The notes under the pieces: model-generated | Database searches by the model: none | Seen by the model: only the letters and a program-made list of their open reading frames with translations | What the model was told of the DNA's origin: nothing | Shown here: piece by piece, positions 38,980-47,356 of the stretch | How the letters are laid out: every line of letters starts with the position of its first letter | How positions within the stretch are numbered: position 1 is the stretch's first letter | Position numbers and translations under genes: made by a program | Assembly: GCA_044868295.1 (NCBI GenBank) | Contig: JBIOWF010000094.1 | Location: forward strand, 1-48,829 | DNA length: 48,829 nucleotides | DNA from: JBIOWF01 sp044868295 | Lineage (GTDB): Bacteria; Actinomycetota; Actinomycetes; Streptosporangiales; Streptosporangiaceae | Reading direction: 5' to 3'

Positions 38980-40128
38980 TCATTCCGCCGACCAGGCACG
39001 CTCCAGTGCCTTGGGCAGGCCCCACCAGCCGAGCGGGGTAAGCACCTCGGCCTTGTCGACGATGCCGAGGTGGGCCCACAGCGGGGTGACGGCCGTGAAG
39101 AGCATCTCCGTCGCCTCGACGTCGTCCGGATCGTCCAGCTCGACGGTGACGTCCTCCGAGTCGGCGATGAACCTGGCGATCCGCTCAGGGGAGGCGAGCA
39201 CGCCGGGGCCGTACCGGGCCAGCGTGGTGACGGCCGCCAGCCAGTCGGCGTGGTGGATGGCGCACAGCGACGCGAGGATCGAGTCCTCGTGGCTCAGCTC
39301 CCCCTCAAGGTCGAAGAACCGGGCGGCGTCCTCCTCGTCGGGGAGGTCGGAGATCGGGGCGGTGATCCCCGCGGCGACGGCCAGCCACAGGTCCTCGTCG
39401 CTCTCCGGCAGCACGCCGTCGTCCAGCCCGGCGCAGGCGCGCAGCACGTTTCCGGGGTAGCCGGCCTGGGTCAGCGTGACGCGGAGCCGTACAGCCGCGA
39501 ACCGGAGGTCGGCGGCCGGGTACGGCGGCTCCGGCAGGTCTTCGAGAACCCTGCGGAGCTCGCTCAGCGCGAAGGCCTCCTCCTCGTCCCAGGCGGCGAA
39601 AAGCTCCTCGTCCTGCTCGTCGCTCACCGCGGTGTTCGGCACCCGGCCGTCGGGCAGCGGCGCGCCGAGCCAGCGCTCCTGGATGTCCTCGTAGGCGCGG
39701 CGGGCGTCCGCGTTCGCGACGGCGAGGGCGTCCGGATCGATCTCCCCCGAGGCGACGAGGTCCTCCAGGTGCTCCACCAGGCGCTCGTACATCTCGGTGG
39801 CCACCGGGCCGCGCTCGCCCTCGTCCGGCCAGACGAAGTAGCTGCGAGTGAGGAGGATCGGCTCGGTCCCGGTGGACTCCAGCCAGCGCTGGACGTCGCC
39901 GACCGTGGCCACGCCAGACTCGATCTTGGACAGGGTCGCCTTCGCCGAGTCCCAGAACACGACGGTCAGCGGGTTTCCCGCCGTGAGCAGCTCGCGCCGC
40001 AGGTCAGGGAGGCCGACCAGGGCCTGCCCCGATGGCACCGCCAGCAGCGCGCGGGCGACGTCACGCCGCGTAAGGGCACTCGCCGACCGTCCCGAATACC
40101 TGACGGCGAACTCCAGATCCAACCTCAC
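38980..40128 (-). CDS. Hypothetical acidic protein
   Basis: A 382-residue, strongly acidic protein with no membrane segment. GTG 40128 gives MRLDLEF-like beginning (read VRLDLEFAVRYSGRSASALTRRDVARALLA); more upstream in-frame codons are GC-poor in meaning. An N-terminal helix-turn-helix-like stretch, LSKIESGVATVGDVQRWLEST (about 70-90), hints at XRE-type DNA binding, though this is weak. The C-terminal two thirds contain alternating acidic helices (ESDEDLWLAVAAGI, EDAARFFDLEGELSHED). Similar long acidic proteins without assigned role are common in actinobacteria. The gene's 3' end abuts the truncated GNAT. Confidence 0.6.
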   Translation of the reverse strand: MRLDLEFAVRYSGRSASALTRRDVARALLAVPSGQALVGLPDLRRELLTAGNPLTVVFWDSAKATLSKIESGVATVGDVQRWLESTGTEPILLTRSYFVWPDEGERGPVATEMYERLVEHLEDLVASGEIDPDALAVANADARRAYEDIQERWLGAPLPDGRVPNTAVSDEQDEELFAAWDEEEAFALSELRRVLEDLPEPPYPAADLRFAAVRLRVTLTQAGYPGNVLRACAGLDDGVLPESDEDLWLAVAAGITAPISDLPDEEDAARFFDLEGELSHEDSILASLCAIHHADWLAAVTTLARYGPGVLASPERIARFIADSEDVTVELDDPDDVEATEMLFTAVTPLWAHLGIVDKAEVLTPLGWWGLPKALERAWSAE

Positions 40129-40471
40129 GCCCCGTGAGCCTACGCCCGCCGACGCCCGAACACATCCCCCGCCACAGATGATCGCGCCACGACTCCGCCC
40201 GCCGAGGACACCCACAGCGGATCACCACAAAATTCGTTCCTCCCGGCAACCGTGTCCACGCCGCACCAACCTGGGATCAAGGCTGGTCAACGTACGCCGG
40301 CAGCGTGCGGAGCGGATAGATGACATACATGGATATGGCTAAGACAAAGATCCACGCGTCTGGTAAGGTAAAATTCAAGAGGCGGCTCTCTGGATGTGCT
40401 TCCTTCTCCTCTGATCATTGATAGCGCATCCGCTCTCCATTCTCTTCTTTCCGTGTATCAATTGACGTGTT
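40129..40471. other. Intergenic, AT-rich island in its right half
   Basis: About 340 bp. From about 40315 the base composition drops well below that of the window. It holds one short candidate ORF (40320-40421) and leads into IS200/IS605-like hairpins. No transposase gene is present. Confidence 0.45.
40320..40421 (+). CDS. Candidate 33-residue basic peptide
   Basis: ATG 40320 has GGAG 7 nt upstream and the frame ends at TGA 40419-40421. The peptide begins MTYMDMAKTKIHASG and continues KVKFKRRLSG; it is lysine-rich. Codons such as AAG ACA AAG, GGT AAG GTA AAA are unlike those of neighbouring genes. It may be foreign DNA or chance. Confidence 0.25.
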   Translation: MTYMDMAKTKIHASGKVKFKRRLSGCASFSSDH

Positions 40472-40532
40472 CCCACGCCTGAAGGCGGGGACGCCAGCCG
40501 TGGCAAGCTGGATCCTCCCGCTTCGTCGCGGG
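40472..40532 (+). mobile_element. Probable IS200/IS605-family end relic (three hairpins)
   Basis: Three consecutive stem-loops: CCC-A-CGCC-TGAA-GGCG-GGG (40472-40490) with one bulged A; CCAGC-N8-GCTGG (40494-40511); CCCGC-N6-GCGGG (40517-40532). A hairpin with an unpaired base is typical of sequences cut by the IS200/IS605 transposase, and the CACGCCTGAAGGCG form is familiar from ends of actinobacterial TnpB elements. No tnpA or tnpB is present. Confidence 0.45.
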
Positions 40533-40560
40533 CGACCACCGGACGGACTTAAGCCGAACC

Positions 40561-42765
40561 TTGATCGGCCTTCTCAGGATCGACTTGGTGCACGCGGTCT
40601 CGCCGTGCGCTCATCTCGTCTGCCGAGACTGCTGGGACGGATCCGACTTCAGCGCCTGCCCGATCTGTCATCGCCGCATCGACCCCGGTGATCCGTTCTT
40701 GCGCCCGACGAAGAACCGCACCCCCGGGGGTGAGCCCGGACACCTACTCGGGAGGGACCCGGCTCCGGCGGTCGCCACCCTGCTGTCTCCGTGCGACGAC
40801 CCTGTCGAGAGCGCCCGCGACCTGCTCCAGGCCCTGCTGGCCCGCCAGACGCCGCTGCGCTACGAGGACCGCGCAGCGGTCGCCGTACTGGTCGAGGACT
40901 TCTGGCCGATGTCGGCTGACTGGCTGCCCGAGCGCATCCCTGTGAGCGAGACTCGCGCCGTCGCCTTGGCGGCCGCCGTCCGTGGCGGCGCGCACGCCGC
41001 ACCCGACCTGCTGGACCGGCACCTCAGGACCGCCACCGACGTGCTGCGCCTGCTGGTCACGTTGATGGGCGGCGACCCGGGCATGCGCGAGCGGCTGCCG
41101 CGCCGCATCTCCCTTCCCCGTCCGATGCGGCGGGCCCTGCTGGCACGACTCGACCGCATGGCCGTGCCCTACCTGGTCGAGGACATGTGCCGCTACCCGG
41201 AGGCCTGGAAGCGCATGGCCGAGGTGCTGCACCCCTTCGAGAGTCACCGGCGCCACCCGAACGCGGCGCTGGCCTTCGCGGCAGTGCGCGGCACCCGCCT
41301 CAACGCCGAAAGCGCCTTCGGCCGCCACTTGCTCCAGCACGCGGCCGGTCATCCGGAGGCGGTGACCTTCGACGGGGTACGGCTGCGCCGGGTCAGCTTC
41401 GCGGGCCGCATCGAGGCCGCAATGCGTGACGGCGATCATGCCAGTGCGCTCGGGCTTCTGGTCCGGCGCCCCGGCGAACTGGCCAGGCGGTTGGCGCACA
41501 TGGCCCGGCACGTGCCCGCCGAGGGTCTCGTCACCGCGGTGACCCGCACAGCGCCGCGGGTCTCCCCCGGCGTGCTCGTCGCCGCGCTCGGCCAGCTGCG
41601 CACACCTCCGGGCGGCACCCGCATGTTCCTGCCCCGTGGAGGTCTCGCGCAAGCCTGGATCGAGCCCGACGATCGAGAACCCGTTCCCGCACAAACGATC
41701 AATGACGTCTCGGCGGTGATCGTCTCCGAAATGGTCCGCCGCGCGTCGGCGCTGCCCGCGATAAACCGAGCCGTGCTCGACGAAGAACTGGCCGACCTGC
41801 TGGTGCCGATCGCCGAACGATCGGTTTCCTCCGCGCTGGTGCGGCTACCCCGCGGCAGCATACGGCCGCTCTCCACCGGCGACCGGATCCGCCTGTTCCT
41901 GCATTGGATGGAGCCCAAGGATCAGCGGGTCGATCTCGATCTATCGGTGGCACTTTTCGATGAGAAATGGCAATTCATCGCCCTGTGCGACTACACCAAG
42001 CTGCGCCTCGCTGACACAGCCGCCGTCCACTCCGGCGATCTGACCTCCGCCCCAGAACCTCTCGGCGCGTCGGAGTTCGTGGACCTGGACATCTCCAGGC
42101 TCCGCGCCGTTGGCGGCCACTACGCGGTCCCTGTGGTCTTCAGCTTCAACGACATCCCTTTCGAGCAGCTCAGCCGGGGCTTCGCCGGTTTCCTCGACTC
42201 CCCTGGCGAGCTGTTCGACCCGGTCGCCGTACGGCAGCGGTTCGACCTGACCGGGTCGGCCAAAATTCTGGTGCCCTTCGTGGCCGACCTGCGGTCACGA
42301 AAGATGCGCTGGATCGACCTCCACCTGTCGGCCGCCCAGGGCTTCCACAACCTCTACAGCCATCACACGGAGATCGCCCGGCTGTGCTCATCCCTCGAGG
42401 AGGTGTTCGGGTTCGGAGACCGGGCGACCCTGTGGGAGCTGGCCTCCTGGCACGCCGCAGGCCGATCCGCCGACGTGCTCGTACGGCACCGCGACGGCGG
42501 CACCAGCCGCTATCTGCGTGGACGGGACGAGCCGATCGGCGACTTCGCCGCCCGTCTCAGCTCTCTTGGGACGCCTGACGAGAGGCGGTCCACCGTCCCC
42601 CGCGTGGACTTCGCGGCGGTGATCAAGGACGACCTGGAGCTCGCCGACGGCGCGCGGGTCTATGCCCTCCATCCGCGCAACCTCGATACGACGAAGGTGC
42701 GCCTGCTCGACGCCCTCGACCTGCTGAGCCCGCTGTCTCCATGTGACACCACGCTCCCACCCTGA
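40561..42765 (+). CDS. RING-TerD protein of the MXAN_6230/SCO0854 type, 5'-truncated
   Basis: Up to 734 residues from TTG 40561 (GTG 40588 is also possible); a TGA at 40480 closes the frame upstream. It begins inside a RING domain: SPCAHLVCRDCWDGSDFSACPICHRRIDP keeps C-x-H-x2-C-x2-C and C-x2-C, but the first C-x2-C pair is missing. A helical middle part (about 60-400) follows. The C-terminal part (about 425-620) is TerD-like: RIRLFLHWMEP, RVDLDLSVALFDEKWQFI, AVHSGDLTSAPEPLGASEFVDLDISRL. From memory the family has a substantial segment before the RING. The frame is intact and codon use normal, so it may still be expressed, but the RING can hardly bind both zinc ions. Confidence 0.75.
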   Translation: MIGLLRIDLVHAVSPCAHLVCRDCWDGSDFSACPICHRRIDPGDPFLRPTKNRTPGGEPGHLLGRDPAPAVATLLSPCDDPVESARDLLQALLARQTPLRYEDRAAVAVLVEDFWPMSADWLPERIPVSETRAVALAAAVRGGAHAAPDLLDRHLRTATDVLRLLVTLMGGDPGMRERLPRRISLPRPMRRALLARLDRMAVPYLVEDMCRYPEAWKRMAEVLHPFESHRRHPNAALAFAAVRGTRLNAESAFGRHLLQHAAGHPEAVTFDGVRLRRVSFAGRIEAAMRDGDHASALGLLVRRPGELARRLAHMARHVPAEGLVTAVTRTAPRVSPGVLVAALGQLRTPPGGTRMFLPRGGLAQAWIEPDDREPVPAQTINDVSAVIVSEMVRRASALPAINRAVLDEELADLLVPIAERSVSSALVRLPRGSIRPLSTGDRIRLFLHWMEPKDQRVDLDLSVALFDEKWQFIALCDYTKLRLADTAAVHSGDLTSAPEPLGASEFVDLDISRLRAVGGHYAVPVVFSFNDIPFEQLSRGFAGFLDSPGELFDPVAVRQRFDLTGSAKILVPFVADLRSRKMRWIDLHLSAAQGFHNLYSHHTEIARLCSSLEEVFGFGDRATLWELASWHAAGRSADVLVRHRDGGTSRYLRGRDEPIGDFAARLSSLGTPDERRSTVPRVDFAAVIKDDLELADGARVYALHPRNLDTTKVRLLDALDLLSPLSPCDTTLPP

Positions 42766-42950
42766 TCAGCGCTCGTTCTTAAACTTCGGTTTCCGAACTC
42801 CGGTTTCCCGATCCCGGCCGAAGCGTGTCACGACCGGCCGTGCGTCGCTGCGGCCTGACTCGCCCATGCGCCTACGCCATGACGGCTGGGTTAGTGTGAG
42901 CAGGATCCTGCGGGTGTCCTGGGGGGTAGGGAGTGGGCGGGAGAGGTGCG

Positions 42951-44984
42951 ATGAACCGGCTCAAGGACGCGACGAGTCCCTACCTGCTGCAACACGCGGA
43001 CAACCCGGTCGAATGGTTCGAGTGGGGAGAGCAGGCCTTCGCCGAGGCCCGGAGCCGGGGCGTGCCTCTCCTCGTCAGCGTCGGCTATTCCGCCTGCCAC
43101 TGGTGCCATGTCATGGCGCACGAGTCGTTCGAGGATCCGCAGACCGCGGAGTTGATGAACCGCCGGTTCGTCAACGTGAAGGTGGACCGGGAGGAGCGGC
43201 CGGACGTAGACGCCGTCTACATGGCCGCCACCCAGGCGATGACCGGGCACGGCGGCTGGCCGATGACGGTCTTCGCCACGCCCGAGGGCCATCCCTTCTA
43301 CACGGGGACGTACTTCCCGCGCGGCCAGTTCCAACGGCTGCTGCGGGGGGTCTCCCAGGCGTGGGAGGAGGACCGCGAAGCCGTTCTCGCCCAGGGGTCG
43401 AAGATCGTGGAGGCGCTGGGCGAGCGGGCCGGGCCGCCGTCGGGGCCGCTGCCGACCCAAGAGATCCTGGAGCGGGCCGTTCGGAGTCTCGCCACCGGTT
43501 TCGACCCGCGCCGCGGCGGGTTCGGCGGCGCGCCCAAGTTCCCGCCGTCGATGGTTCTGGAGTTCCTGCTCAGGCACGGTACGGCGGACGCCGTCGCGAT
43601 GGCCGACAAGACGCTGGACGCCATGGCCAGAGGAGGCATGTACGACCAGCTGGGCGGGGGATTCGCCCGATATTCGGTGGACGCCGACTGGGTCGTGCCG
43701 CATTTCGAGAAGATGCTGTACGACAACGCGCTGCTGCTGCGGGTCTACACCCACTGGTGGCGGTCGACCGGCTCGGTGCTCGCGAAGCGGGTGGCGCTGG
43801 AGACCGCGGAATGGCTGCTGCGGGAGATGCGTACGCCGCTGGGCGGCTTCGCCTCGGCTCTGGACGCCGACAGCGAGGGCCCCGACGGGACGCACGGGGA
43901 GGGCCTGTTCTACGTCTGGACCCCCGGCCAGTTGCGCGACGTGCTCGGCGACGAGGACGGCGGGTGGGCGGCCGGGGTCTTCACCGTGACCGGCACGTTC
44001 GAGCATGGGACGTCCGTCCTGCAGCTCCTCGCCGACCCCGACGACCAGGACCGGTTCGACCGGGTCCGTACGGCACTGCGGGCCGCCCGCGAGGAGCGGC
44101 CCCGGCCGGGACGGGATGACAAGGTCGTGGCGGCCTGGAACGGGCTGGCCATCGCCGCCCTGGCCGAGGCCGGGGCCCTGTTCGACCGGCCCGAGCTGGT
44201 CGAGGCGGCGCACGCGGCGGCCGCGCTGCTCGACGACGTGCACATCGACGGCGGGAGGCTGATCCGGACCTCACGGGACGGGCGGCCCGGGGCCAACGCG
44301 GGCGTGCTTGAGGACTACGCGGACGTGGCCGAGGGTTTCCTCGCCCTCTACGGCGTCACCGGGGAGGTCCGGTGGTTCGACCTGGCCGGAGAGCTGCTCG
44401 AAACGCTCCTGACCCGGTTCGGCGACGGGGTGGGCGGGTTCTACGACACCGCCGACGACGGCGAACCGCTGTTCCAGCGCCCGCAGGACCCGACCGACAA
44501 CGCGACGCCGTCGGGGCAGTTCGCGGCGGCCGGGGCGCTGCTCTCGTATGGGGCGCTCGCCGGGTCCGCCCGGCACAGGGAGGCCGCCGAGGCGGCCCTG
44601 GGGGCGGCTTCCACGCTGGCCGGCGAGTACGCACGGTTCGCCGGGTGGGGGCTGGCCGTGGCGGAGGCGGCGGTGCACGGCCCGGTCGAGGTGGCCATCG
44701 TGGGGCCGGTCGGCGACCCGCGCACGAGAGAGTTGCACCGCGCCGCGCTGATGTCGGGCACGCCCGGGCTGGTCATCGCCCTCGGGGAAGCACCCGGAGA
44801 TGCGCTCGGGGAAAGGCTCGGTGGGGGGCCCGGAGATGGGCTCGGGGAGGCCGGGCCGGGCGTCCCGCTGCTGGAGGGGCGCGGGATGGTGAACGGCGAG
44901 CCGGCCGCCTACGTCTGCCGCCGGTTCACCTGCCGGGCGCCCGTCACGACACCCGCGGCCCTCCGAGCGGAGCTCGGCCGCTGA
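42951..44984 (+). CDS. YyaL/SSP411-type thioredoxin-fold protein
   Basis: A 677-residue protein. The N-terminal DUF255 thioredoxin domain (about 1-165) shows NPVEWFEWGEQAF and the C-x2-C pair in SVGYSACHWCHVMAHESFED, then GHGGWPMTVFATP and GTYFP. The C-terminal two thirds form an (alpha/alpha)6 barrel, as in N-acylglucosamine epimerase-like proteins (GGMYDQLGGGFARYSVDADWVVPHFEKMLYDNALLL, in pieces). ATG 42951 has GGAGAGG upstream. Function is unsettled. The homologue Rv1084 also lies near mca. A glycine-rich insertion (GDALGERLGGGPGDGLGEAG) near the C-terminus comes from a 36-bp duplication in the DNA. Confidence 0.92.
   Translation: MNRLKDATSPYLLQHADNPVEWFEWGEQAFAEARSRGVPLLVSVGYSACHWCHVMAHESFEDPQTAELMNRRFVNVKVDREERPDVDAVYMAATQAMTGHGGWPMTVFATPEGHPFYTGTYFPRGQFQRLLRGVSQAWEEDREAVLAQGSKIVEALGERAGPPSGPLPTQEILERAVRSLATGFDPRRGGFGGAPKFPPSMVLEFLLRHGTADAVAMADKTLDAMARGGMYDQLGGGFARYSVDADWVVPHFEKMLYDNALLLRVYTHWWRSTGSVLAKRVALETAEWLLREMRTPLGGFASALDADSEGPDGTHGEGLFYVWTPGQLRDVLGDEDGGWAAGVFTVTGTFEHGTSVLQLLADPDDQDRFDRVRTALRAAREERPRPGRDDKVVAAWNGLAIAALAEAGALFDRPELVEAAHAAAALLDDVHIDGGRLIRTSRDGRPGANAGVLEDYADVAEGFLALYGVTGEVRWFDLAGELLETLLTRFGDGVGGFYDTADDGEPLFQRPQDPTDNATPSGQFAAAGALLSYGALAGSARHREAAEAALGAASTLAGEYARFAGWGLAVAEAAVHGPVEVAIVGPVGDPRTRELHRAALMSGTPGLVIALGEAPGDALGERLGGGPGDGLGEAGPGVPLLEGRGMVNGEPAAYVCRRFTCRAPVTTPAALRAELGR
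44793..44848 (+). repeat. In-frame 36-bp-period duplication in the YyaL-type gene
   Basis: 44793-44812 and 44829-44848 match at 19 of 20 positions (core CCCGGAGATG and GCTCGGGGA), producing a glycine-rich insertion while keeping the frame. Confidence 0.6.
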
Positions 44985-45042
44985 CCGGCGGTCGGGGCCC
45001 GACAACCGTCAAGCGCCCGCGAACCGCCAACGCACGAGAATT

Positions 45043-45126
45043 GTCAGGGGCTCGAGCACCGCCGCAAGCCCCCGCACGGTCAGGAGCTCGAGCACCGCGG
45101 CAAGCCCCCGCACGGTCAGGAGCTCA
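45043..45126. repeat. 36-bp tandem repeat downstream of the PBP gene
   Basis: Units 45043-45078 and 45079-45114 match at 34 of 36 positions; a third begins at 45115 (GTCAGGAGCTC). On the minus strand each unit begins with (C)CTGAC, the context of the PBP stop codon at 45149-45151. Confidence 0.8.
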
Positions 45127-45148
45127 GGACCGTCTGGGTTCGAGGCCG

Positions 45149-47233
45149 TCAGGGGCGTGAGGATGGACGGATCGTTGGATTCTCGCTGGGCCGGCCGCTC
45201 TCATCCTGGGTCGGGTCGGGGCTGGGTGTGCTCCCGCCGTCGGCGGAGGACACCGGGCTCGGGGTCGCGGTCGCCGTCACCGGGCCGGGCACGGTGACGT
45301 CGGTGTTCCCGCCTCGATCGCGGCGGCCGTAGTAGTAATAGTCGTAGTAGCTGGAGGGCTCGGGGAACTCCTTGACCGGCTTTCCCTCCATCGCGCGGCT
45401 CATGAAGTACTTCCAGATCTGCGCGGGCAGCGTGCCGCCGTACAGCGGGCCGTAGCCGGGCACGGTCACTGTCTTGTTGTCGTCGCGGAACATGTCCACC
45501 GCCACGGAGAGCTGCGGGACGTACCCCGTGAACCAGATGGCGGCCGACTCGTCGGTGGTGCCGGTCTTGCCGGCCACCGGACGGTCGTAGAGACGGGCCG
45601 CGGTGCCGGTGCCGCCACGCACGACCTGTTGCAGGGCATAGCTCGTGTCGGCCGCGGTGTCGGGGCTGAACGCCCGCCTGCCGGTGGCGTCGATCACCCG
45701 CTTGCTCCCCTTGGCGTCGGTGACCGACCTGATGACATGGACCTCATGGTGGATCCCCCCGGCGGCGAACGTGCCGAACCCGGAGGCCTGCTGGACCGCG
45801 CTCACCGAGGCCACGCCGAGTGGGAACGTGGCGGCCGACTTGTGGCCGACGAGTTGGTCGGCCGGGATCCCGGCCGCCTCGGCCGCCGCCGACACCTTGT
45901 CGAGGCCGACCTTCTGCCCGAGGTCCACGAACGCGGTGTTCACCGAGTTGCGGGTGGCCTGGACGAGGTCGATGGCCGAGCCGTACGAGGCGCCGCCGGA
46001 GTTGGGTATGGTGGCCGACGCGACCCGCATGGGCGAGTTGCCGTTGACCCGGGTGCCCAGCGTGTAACCGTCCTCCAGTGCGGCGGCCAGCGTGTACGGC
46101 TTGAACGTGGAGCCCGCCTGGACCTTGGCCGAGAAGGCGTTGTCGTACTGGTTGGACTCGTAGCGCCCGCCGTAGAAGGCGAGGACCTCGCCGGTGGACG
46201 GGACGACGGCGGCCAGGCCGGTGCGGACCTTCTTGGGCGTGTCCTGCGGCACGACCGCTTTCACGGACTCTTCGGCGAGGGCCATGAGTTTCTTGTTGAA
46301 GGTCGTGGTGATCTTCAGGCCGCCCTGGTTGATGTCCTCGTCCGTGTAGCCGAGCCGGTTCAGCTCGGCGCGCACCTGGGCGAGCATGTAACCGCTCTGT
46401 CCGCCGAGCGACAGCGGGGCCTTCTGCTTGGCCGGCGTCGGGAATGTCATCGCGGCGGCCTCGTCCCTGGCGAGCGCCCGGGTCTGGACCATGCCGTCGA
46501 CGACGGAACGCCAGCGGACCTTGGCCGCTTCCAGGTCGGCTCCCTGGGGGTCGGCGAACCGGGTCGGCTGCTGGATCACGGCGGCGAGGTAGGCGCCCTC
46601 GGCCGGGGTGAGGTTCCGTACATCCTTGTTGAAGTAGGCCAGCGAGGCGGCTTCGATGCCGTAGGCGCCGCGGCCGAAGTAGATGGTGTTGAGGTACTGC
46701 TCCAGGACCCAGTCCTTGGACTTCGAACGGTCCACCTTCAAGGAGATCATGATCTCCTTGAGTTTCCGCGTGACCGAGCGTTCCCTGCTGAGGCCGCTGT
46801 AGTAGTTGCGGACCATCTGCTGGGTGATCGTGGAGCCGCCCTGGAGTTGCCGGCCGGTGAAGGTCGACCACATGGCGCGCACGGTGCCGGTGAGGGAGAC
46901 GCCCGTGTCCTCGTAGAACGTCCGGTTCTCGGCGGCGATGACGGCGTCCCTGGTGATCTGCGGCACCTGGCTCAGCGGCACGTTCTTGCGGTTGACGCCC
47001 TGCTTGGCCAGCACGGTCTTGCCGTTGCGGTAGTAGATCACCGATCCCTGCGCCGTGGCCAGCTCCTGGGTGGTGTCCGGAATCGGGGTCATCGCCCAGA
47101 CGATTGCGACCATCCCGACCATCGCGGCGATGCCGGCGCCGGAGGCGATGAGGAAGATCCGCAGCAGTCTGCGCCGGGGCCGCCCGGCCCTCTTCTCGCC
47201 CAGTTCAGGAGGACTCTCCTCGCCGCCGCGCAC
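45149..47233 (-). CDS. Class A penicillin-binding protein
   Basis: A 694-residue bifunctional wall synthase. After a short cytosolic head and one helix (about 24-48), the GT51 transglycosylase domain follows (about 60-240): AVIAAENRTFYEDTGVS with the catalytic glutamate, and LQGGSTITQQMVRNYY. The transpeptidase domain (about 330-600) has the active-site serine in AGSTFKPYTLA (SxxK), SVN in TRNSVNTAFVD and KTGT in AGKTGTTDESA. The tail is Pro/Ser/Thr-rich with a tyrosine run (SSYYDYYYYGRRDRGG) and contains no PASTA domain. GTG 47233 is the start. It polymerises and cross-links peptidoglycan at the outer face of the membrane. Confidence 0.95.
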   Translation of the reverse strand: MRGGEESPPELGEKRAGRPRRRLLRIFLIASGAGIAAMVGMVAIVWAMTPIPDTTQELATAQGSVIYYRNGKTVLAKQGVNRKNVPLSQVPQITRDAVIAAENRTFYEDTGVSLTGTVRAMWSTFTGRQLQGGSTITQQMVRNYYSGLSRERSVTRKLKEIMISLKVDRSKSKDWVLEQYLNTIYFGRGAYGIEAASLAYFNKDVRNLTPAEGAYLAAVIQQPTRFADPQGADLEAAKVRWRSVVDGMVQTRALARDEAAAMTFPTPAKQKAPLSLGGQSGYMLAQVRAELNRLGYTDEDINQGGLKITTTFNKKLMALAEESVKAVVPQDTPKKVRTGLAAVVPSTGEVLAFYGGRYESNQYDNAFSAKVQAGSTFKPYTLAAALEDGYTLGTRVNGNSPMRVASATIPNSGGASYGSAIDLVQATRNSVNTAFVDLGQKVGLDKVSAAAEAAGIPADQLVGHKSAATFPLGVASVSAVQQASGFGTFAAGGIHHEVHVIRSVTDAKGSKRVIDATGRRAFSPDTAADTSYALQQVVRGGTGTAARLYDRPVAGKTGTTDESAAIWFTGYVPQLSVAVDMFRDDNKTVTVPGYGPLYGGTLPAQIWKYFMSRAMEGKPVKEFPEPSSYYDYYYYGRRDRGGNTDVTVPGPVTATATPSPVSSADGGSTPSPDPTQDESGRPSENPTIRPSSRP

Positions 47234-47356
47234 TGGCCACCCCCCGATTGCGTTCGCCTACACCCGTGAGCTGGGCGGATCGGTACACGGTAAACGATAG
47301 ATAACAATACCCGGCACGTTCCAATATCGACGCGTCCAGGGAGGGTCAGGCATGGC

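Noticed and set aside
45043..45126. CRISPR array or origin iterons
   Set aside because: Only two full units with no spacers and no replication genes nearby; better explained as tandem duplication.
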